From positions 1-64,000 of the forward strand of contig CALXQK010000007.1 in NCBI GenBank assembly GCA_944390745.1: DNA of 64,000 nt. Reading direction: 5' to 3'. Origin of the DNA: an uncultured Duodenibacillus sp. (GTDB lineage Bacteria > Pseudomonadota > Gammaproteobacteria > Burkholderiales > Burkholderiaceae_F). Below are positions 60,135 through 64,000 of this stretch, piece by piece. How positions within the stretch are numbered: position 1 is the stretch's first letter; each line of letters starts with the position of its first letter. The notes under the pieces were generated by a model. It made no database searches and had not been told where the DNA came from. It worked only from the letters and a program-made list of their open reading frames with translations. A program made the translations under genes and the position numbers.

Positions 60135-60569
60135 TTAGGCTTCCACGGTGCCGCCGACAGCCTCGATGGCAGCCTTGGCACCCTTGGTGACGCCCAGACC
60201 GCGCACCGTCACCTTGCGGGTGATGGCGCCCGAGAGAATCACGCGGGCGTCCTGCGCGAGGATCGAGACGACGCCGGCCTGCTTGAGGGCGGCCAGGTCG
60301 ATCACATCCACGGGCATGGCTTCAAGTTCATTGAGACGCACGACTTCCACGAAGCGACGCGTCAGCGACGTAAAGCCGCGCTTGGGCAGGCGGCGATGCA
60401 GCGGCATCTGGCCGCCTTCAAAACCGACCTTGTGGAAGCCGCCGGCACGGGACTTCTGACCCTTGTGGCCGCGGCCGGCGGTCTTGCCCCAGCCGGAGCC
60501 GACGCCGCGGCCGATGCGATGCGCGGCCTTCTTGGCGCCTTCATTGGGCTTGATGGTATTCAAACGCAT
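60135..60569 (-). CDS. rplO: 50S ribosomal protein L15
   Basis: The 144-residue protein starts [20 protein letters not shown] and has [20 protein letters not shown] and [15 protein letters not shown], the L15 signatures. The open frame adds nine codons upstream, but the ATG at 60569 with GGAAGGA upstream matches the family start. Confidence 0.97.
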   Translation of the reverse strand: MRLNTIKPNEGAKKAAHRIGRGVGSGWGKTAGRGHKGQKSRAGGFHKVGFEGGQMPLHRRLPKRGFTSLTRRFVEVVRLNELEAMPVDVIDLAALKQAGVVSILAQDARVILSGAITRKVTVRGLGVTKGAKAAIEAVGGTVEA

Positions 60570-60588
60570 TTTCTTGTTCCTTCCTGGA

Positions 60589-60774
60589 TCATTCAACGCG
60601 CAGCAGGAACGCCACCTTGGTGATCATTCCGCGTACGGCAGGCGTGTCCTCGAGCTCACGCGTCTGGTGCAGCTTCTTGAGGCCCAGACCGAGCAGCGTG
60701 GCGCGATGCTTCTCGCCCGTGCCGATGGGGCTCTTGACGAGCGTGACCTTCACGGTCTTCTTGGTTTCGGACAT
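60589..60774 (-). CDS. rpmD: 50S ribosomal protein L30
   Basis: The 61-residue protein [20 protein letters not shown] with [20 protein letters not shown] is L30 of normal length, in its usual place between rpsE and rplO. Confidence 0.96.
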   Translation of the reverse strand: MSETKKTVKVTLVKSPIGTGEKHRATLLGLGLKKLHQTRELEDTPAVRGMITKVAFLLRVE

Positions 60775-60792
60775 GGTGTCTTGTCTCCTCGA

Positions 60793-61311
60793 TTAAGCCG
60801 TGAGCTCCTCGACCGTCTTGCCGCGCTTGGCGGCGATGTCGGCCGGAGAGTGCAGGTTGCCGAGCGCGTTGAGCGTCGCACGAACCATGTTGTACGGGTT
60901 GGTGGAGCCGTAGGCCTTCGCAAGCACGTTGCGCACGCCGACGGCGTCGAGCACGGCGCGCATCGGGCCGCCGGCGATCACGCCGGTACCTTCAGCGGCG
61001 GGCATGAGCAGCACGCGGCTCGCACCGTGATGTCCCTCAACGGTGTGGAAGATGGTGCCGTTGTTGAGCGGAACCTTCTTCATGCTCTTGCGGGCGCGTT
61101 CCAAGGCCTTGCTCACGGCGGCCGGGACTTCGCGGCTCTTGCCGGTGCCCATGCCGATGGAGCCGTTGCCGTCGCCGGCAACCGTCAGAGCGGCGAAAGC
61201 CAGAATGCGGCCGCCCTTCACGACCTTGGTGACGCGGTTCACCGAGATCATCTTTTCGCGAATGCCGTCATCGATTTCTTCGACGGCGTTCTTCTTGTCA
61301 ACCTTAGCCAT
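60793..61311 (-). CDS. rpsE: 30S ribosomal protein S5
   Basis: The 172-residue protein has the double-stranded RNA-binding domain [20 protein letters not shown], followed by [20 protein letters not shown], and the C-terminal domain ([20 protein letters not shown]). S5 contributes to decoding accuracy and helicase activity at the mRNA entry. Confidence 0.97.
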   Translation of the reverse strand: MAKVDKKNAVEEIDDGIREKMISVNRVTKVVKGGRILAFAALTVAGDGNGSIGMGTGKSREVPAAVSKALERARKSMKKVPLNNGTIFHTVEGHHGASRVLLMPAAEGTGVIAGGPMRAVLDAVGVRNVLAKAYGSTNPYNMVRATLNALGNLHSPADIAAKRGKTVEELTA

Positions 61312-61326
61312 AAGCCTCGATTCCTA

Positions 61327-61695
61327 TTAGAACTTGAGGCCGGCTTCGCGCGCGGCCTCGGCCAGCGCGGCAACGCGGCCGTGGTAACGATAACCAGAGC
61401 GGTCAAAGGCGCAGGATTCGATTCCAGCGGCCTTGGCCTTCTCAGCCAGACGTGCGCCAACGATCTTGGCGGCGGCGATGTTGCCGCCGTTCTTGCCTTC
61501 GGCGGCGAGCTTGGCGCGCACTTCGGCCTCAGCCGTGGAGGCGCTCACCAGGACGCGGTCACCGGAAGCCGAGATGATGCTGGCGTAGATATGAAGATTG
61601 GTGCGATGCACCGACAGACGATTGACCTTCTGCAGCTTGATGCGGGCGCGAGTAGCACCGGCGCGGCGCAGGCGGTTTTCCTTTTTGTTGATCAT
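61327..61695 (-). CDS. rplR: 50S ribosomal protein L18
   Basis: The 122-residue protein starts [20 protein letters not shown] and has [16 protein letters not shown] and [20 protein letters not shown], the L18 signatures; it binds 5S rRNA. Confidence 0.97.
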   Translation of the reverse strand: MINKKENRLRRAGATRARIKLQKVNRLSVHRTNLHIYASIISASGDRVLVSASTAEAEVRAKLAAEGKNGGNIAAAKIVGARLAEKAKAAGIESCAFDRSGYRYHGRVAALAEAAREAGLKF

Positions 61696-61712
61696 AATCT
61701 CACGACCCCGCT

Positions 61713-62246
61713 TTACTTCTTCTTGGTTTCCTTGATCACCACGCGTTCATCGGCGTAGCGGATGCCCTTGCCCTTGTAGGGTTCGGGAGCACGGTAGCTG
61801 CGGATCACGGCGGCCGTCTGACCGACCTTCTGCTTGTCGGCGCCCTTGACGACGATTTCCGTCTGGCTCGGGGTTTCGACCGTCACGCCCTCGGGCATGA
61901 CGTGCTCGATCGGGTGCGAGAAGCCGAGCTGCAGATTGAGCTTGTTGCCCTGGGCCTGGGCGCGATAGCCCACGCCGACGAGCGTGAGCTTCTTCTCAAA
62001 GCCCTTGCTGACGCCCTTGTTCATGTCCGCCACGAGCGCGCGCATCGTGCCGACATTGGCATTGGACTCGCGGGTCTGCTCGAGCTGGACGAACTTCAGA
62101 ACATTGCCTTCCTGCTCGATCGACACGCGCGGCAGGACATGCACCTTCACTTCACCCTTGGGGCCCTTCACCGTGATGAAGCCGTCGGCGATGGCCGCGG
62201 TCACGCCCTGGGCGAGCTCAACGGGATGCTTACCAATACGAGACAT
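61713..62246 (-). CDS. rplF: 50S ribosomal protein L6
   Basis: The 177-residue protein has the two L6 repeats: [20 protein letters not shown] with [12 protein letters not shown], and [20 protein letters not shown] with [20 protein letters not shown]. Confidence 0.97.
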   Translation of the reverse strand: MSRIGKHPVELAQGVTAAIADGFITVKGPKGEVKVHVLPRVSIEQEGNVLKFVQLEQTRESNANVGTMRALVADMNKGVSKGFEKKLTLVGVGYRAQAQGNKLNLQLGFSHPIEHVMPEGVTVETPSQTEIVVKGADKQKVGQTAAVIRSYRAPEPYKGKGIRYADERVVIKETKKK

Positions 62247-62260
62247 ATTGCACCTCCCGA

Positions 62261-62656
62261 TTAAGCGACGTAGCAGAGCACTTCACCACCGATGCCGGCA
62301 GCGCGGGCCTTGCGGTCGGTCATCACGCCCTTCGGGGTCGAGACGATCGCAATGCCCAGGCCGTTCATCACCTGGGGAATGGACTCATGGTTTTTGTAAA
62401 TGCGCAGACCAGGGCGCGAAACGCGCTCGATGCGCTCGATCACGGGACGGCCCGCGTAATACTTCAAACCGATATGCAGTTCGGGCTTGCCTTCATTGGC
62501 AACGACGGTGAAGCCGTCAATGTAGCCCTCGTCCTTGAGAACCTGCGCGATGGCAACCTTGAGCTTGGAGCTCGGCATCACGACTTCGGCCTTGTCGACG
62601 ATCTGCCCGTTGCGGATACGGGTCAGCATATCGGCGATCGGATCACTCATACTCAT
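62261..62656 (-). CDS. rpsH: 30S ribosomal protein S8
   Basis: The 131-residue protein starts [20 protein letters not shown] like E. coli S8 and ends with [25 protein letters not shown] nine bases upstream supports the first of the two ATGs. In E. coli, S8 represses the spc operon by binding near rplE. Confidence 0.97.
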   Translation of the reverse strand: MSMSDPIADMLTRIRNGQIVDKAEVVMPSSKLKVAIAQVLKDEGYIDGFTVVANEGKPELHIGLKYYAGRPVIERIERVSRPGLRIYKNHESIPQVMNGLGIAIVSTPKGVMTDRKARAAGIGGEVLCYVA

Positions 62657-62673
62657 GTCAGTAATCTCCTCGC

Positions 62674-62979
62674 TTACCAGCTGGCCTTGATCAGGCCGGG
62701 AATGTCACCACGCATGGCCGCATCGCGGATCATGCCGCGGGCCAGGCCGAACTTGCGGAACGTGCCGCGCGGACGACCGGTCAGGCCGCAGCGGTTGCGC
62801 AGACGCACGGGGCTTGCATTGCGGGGCAGAGCCTGCAGCGCAAGACGGGCTTCGTAGCGTTCTTCCATCGAGCGGGAAGCGTCATTGATAATTGCCTTGA
62901 GGGCGGCGCGCTTGGCAGCGAACTTGGCAACGGTGGCTTCGCGCTTGTGTTCGCGGTTAATCAGAGATAACTTCGCCAT
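62674..62979 (-). CDS. rpsN: 30S ribosomal protein S14, zinc-independent form
   Basis: The 101-residue protein [20 protein letters not shown] ends [24 protein letters not shown] and more. It has one Cys only, so it is the long zinc-independent (C-) form of S14. Confidence 0.97.
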   Translation of the reverse strand: MAKLSLINREHKREATVAKFAAKRAALKAIINDASRSMEERYEARLALQALPRNASPVRLRNRCGLTGRPRGTFRKFGLARGMIRDAAMRGDIPGLIKASW

Positions 62980-62995
62980 TTGTTTTGCACCTATC

Positions 62996-63535
62996 TCAAT
63001 TGCGGAACGGGAAGTTGAAACCGGCGAGAAGAGCCTTGGCCTCTTCGTCGGTCTTCGCCGTCGTCGTGATGGAAATGTTCAGACCACGGATCGCGTCGAT
63101 CTTGTCGTACTCGATTTCCGGGAAGATGATCTGCTCCTTGAGGCCGATGTTGTAATTGCCGCGGCCGTCGAATGCGCGTCCGGAAACACCACGGAAGTCG
63201 CGCACGCGCGGGAAGGCAATCGTCACCAGGCGGTCGAGGAAGTCATACATGCGCTCGCCGCGCAGGGTCACCATGCAGCCGATGGGCATGTTCTCGCGAA
63301 TCTTGAAGTTCGCGATAGCCTTGCGGGTGCGGGTGATGGCGGGCTTCTGGCCGGCGATCTTGGTCATGTCGGCAACGGCGTTGTCGATCATCTTCTTGTC
63401 GTTCACGGCTTCACCGACACCCATGTTGAGGGTGATCTTGGTGATGCGGGGAACCTGCATGAGCGTCGTGTAGCCGAACTTCTTGGAGAGCTCGGGAACA
63501 ATCTTCTCACGGTACAGAGTCTGGAAACGGCTCAT
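62996..63535 (-). CDS. rplE: 50S ribosomal protein L5
   Basis: The 179-residue protein contains [35 protein letters not shown] and [21 protein letters not shown]5 binds 5S rRNA and the P-site tRNA. Confidence 0.97.
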   Translation of the reverse strand: MSRFQTLYREKIVPELSKKFGYTTLMQVPRITKITLNMGVGEAVNDKKMIDNAVADMTKIAGQKPAITRTRKAIANFKIRENMPIGCMVTLRGERMYDFLDRLVTIAFPRVRDFRGVSGRAFDGRGNYNIGLKEQIIFPEIEYDKIDAIRGLNISITTTAKTDEEAKALLAGFNFPFRN

Positions 63536-63547
63536 TGTCCTTACTCC

Positions 63548-63868
63548 TTAGGCCTTGGCGCCGACCACGGCGCCATTGCTCTTGAACACGCGGACCTTCT
63601 TGCCGTCGACTTCCTTGAAGCCGACGCGGTCGCCCTTGCCGGTGGCAGGGTTCAAGAGCATCACGTTGGACTGATCAATCGGGAGGGTCTTGTCGATGAT
63701 GCCGCCCTCGACACCCGCCATCGGGTTGGGACGAACACACTTCTTGACGACATTGACGCCTTCCACAATGATGTGGCGGTCGTCCACGCGGGCCGTCACA
63801 ATACCCTTGACGCCCTTATCCTTGCCGGCGATGACGATGACTTCGTCACCTTTACGGATGCGCTGCAT
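63548..63868 (-). CDS. rplX: 50S ribosomal protein L24
   Basis: The 106-residue protein begins [20 protein letters not shown] (KOW motif) and has [16 protein letters not shown] with the C-terminal [21 protein letters not shown]24 initiates 50S assembly. Confidence 0.97.
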   Translation of the reverse strand: MQRIRKGDEVIVIAGKDKGVKGIVTARVDDRHIIVEGVNVVKKCVRPNPMAGVEGGIIDKTLPIDQSNVMLLNPATGKGDRVGFKEVDGKKVRVFKSNGAVVGAKA

Positions 63869-63880
63869 CTGTCGGCCTCC

Positions 63881-64000
63881 TTAAATGACTTCGGGAGCAA
63901 GAGACACGATCTTCATGAACTTCTCGGTGCGCAGTTCACGCGTCACCGGTCCGAAGATACGGGTGCCCACAGGCTCCAACTTCGAGTTGAGCAGAACGAC
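63881..64000 (-). CDS. rplN: 50S ribosomal protein L14, C-terminal part (5' end outside window)
   Basis: The last 39 codons are visible: [20 protein letters not shown] and then [19 protein letters not shown], the C-terminus of L14, ending with TAA at 63881. The gene continues beyond the right edge. Confidence 0.95.
   Translation of the reverse strand, partial: VVLLNSKLEPVGTRIFGPVTRELRTEKFMKIVSLAPEVI

Overview
The window reads as a stretch of chromosome from a GC-rich betaproteobacterium, most likely a Burkholderiales gut anaerobe or microaerophile of the Sutterellaceae (Sutterella-like). The support is a betaproteobacterial-type porin, the canonical S10/spc/alpha ribosomal gene order, several periplasmic c-type cytochromes and Tat-exported flavoproteins, and uniformly high GC3. 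This placement is inference from gene content, not from a phylogeny. No tRNA or rRNA gene, CRISPR array, prophage or intact insertion sequence was seen.

Left part (1-12.2 kb): the 3' end of an outer-membrane porin with a strong terminator, an MFS transporter, rsmI divergent from an LppC/LpoA-type lipoprotein gene, the ABC-F ATPase gene uup, a cardiolipin synthase, gpmI, a decayed TnpB fragment, and a nitronate monooxygenase-like flavoenzyme with an unusual cysteine-rich tail. Middle-left (12.5-28.6 kb): a DtxR-fold regulator that appears to have lost its metal ligands; a two-gene periplasmic respiratory module (Tat flavoprotein plus small tetraheme cytochrome); recQ, sstT and a methyltransferase gene; the outer-membrane assembly pair tamA-tamB; and a Tet-type MFS exporter.

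Middle-right (28.6-45 kb): a four-gene HlyD/double-ATPase/two-permease ABC exporter operon; a four-gene 2-oxoacid oxidoreductase operon (gamma, alpha, beta, and a GltD-like flavoprotein fused to a ferredoxin, so probably NAD(P)-linked); and a five-gene electron-transfer operon. That operon encodes a CydA-like membrane protein with a C-terminal cytochrome c domain, a second CydA-like membrane protein, a monoheme cytochrome c, an FccB/SQR-like flavoprotein and a c4-type diheme cytochrome. It is the best candidate in the window for an uncharacterised system: a bd-superfamily membrane module tied to a sulfide-dehydrogenase-like flavocytochrome, with possible electron flow between quinone or oxygen and a sulfur compound.

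Right part (45-64 kb): a UPF0114 membrane protein, a DUF1801 protein with a histone-H1-like tail, an orphan amino-acid binding protein, a Tat-exported DUF362 protein, a Pat-type acyltransferase, an enoyl-CoA hydratase and galE. Convergent with galE comes the long minus-strand ribosomal cluster rplN-rplX-rplE-rpsN-rpsH-rplF-rplR-rpsE-rpmD-rplO-secY-rpmJ-rpsM-rpsK-rpsD-rpoA-rplQ. Its distal part is divided by unusually long gaps with hairpins and promoter-like sequences, and infA is absent from between secY and rpmJ.
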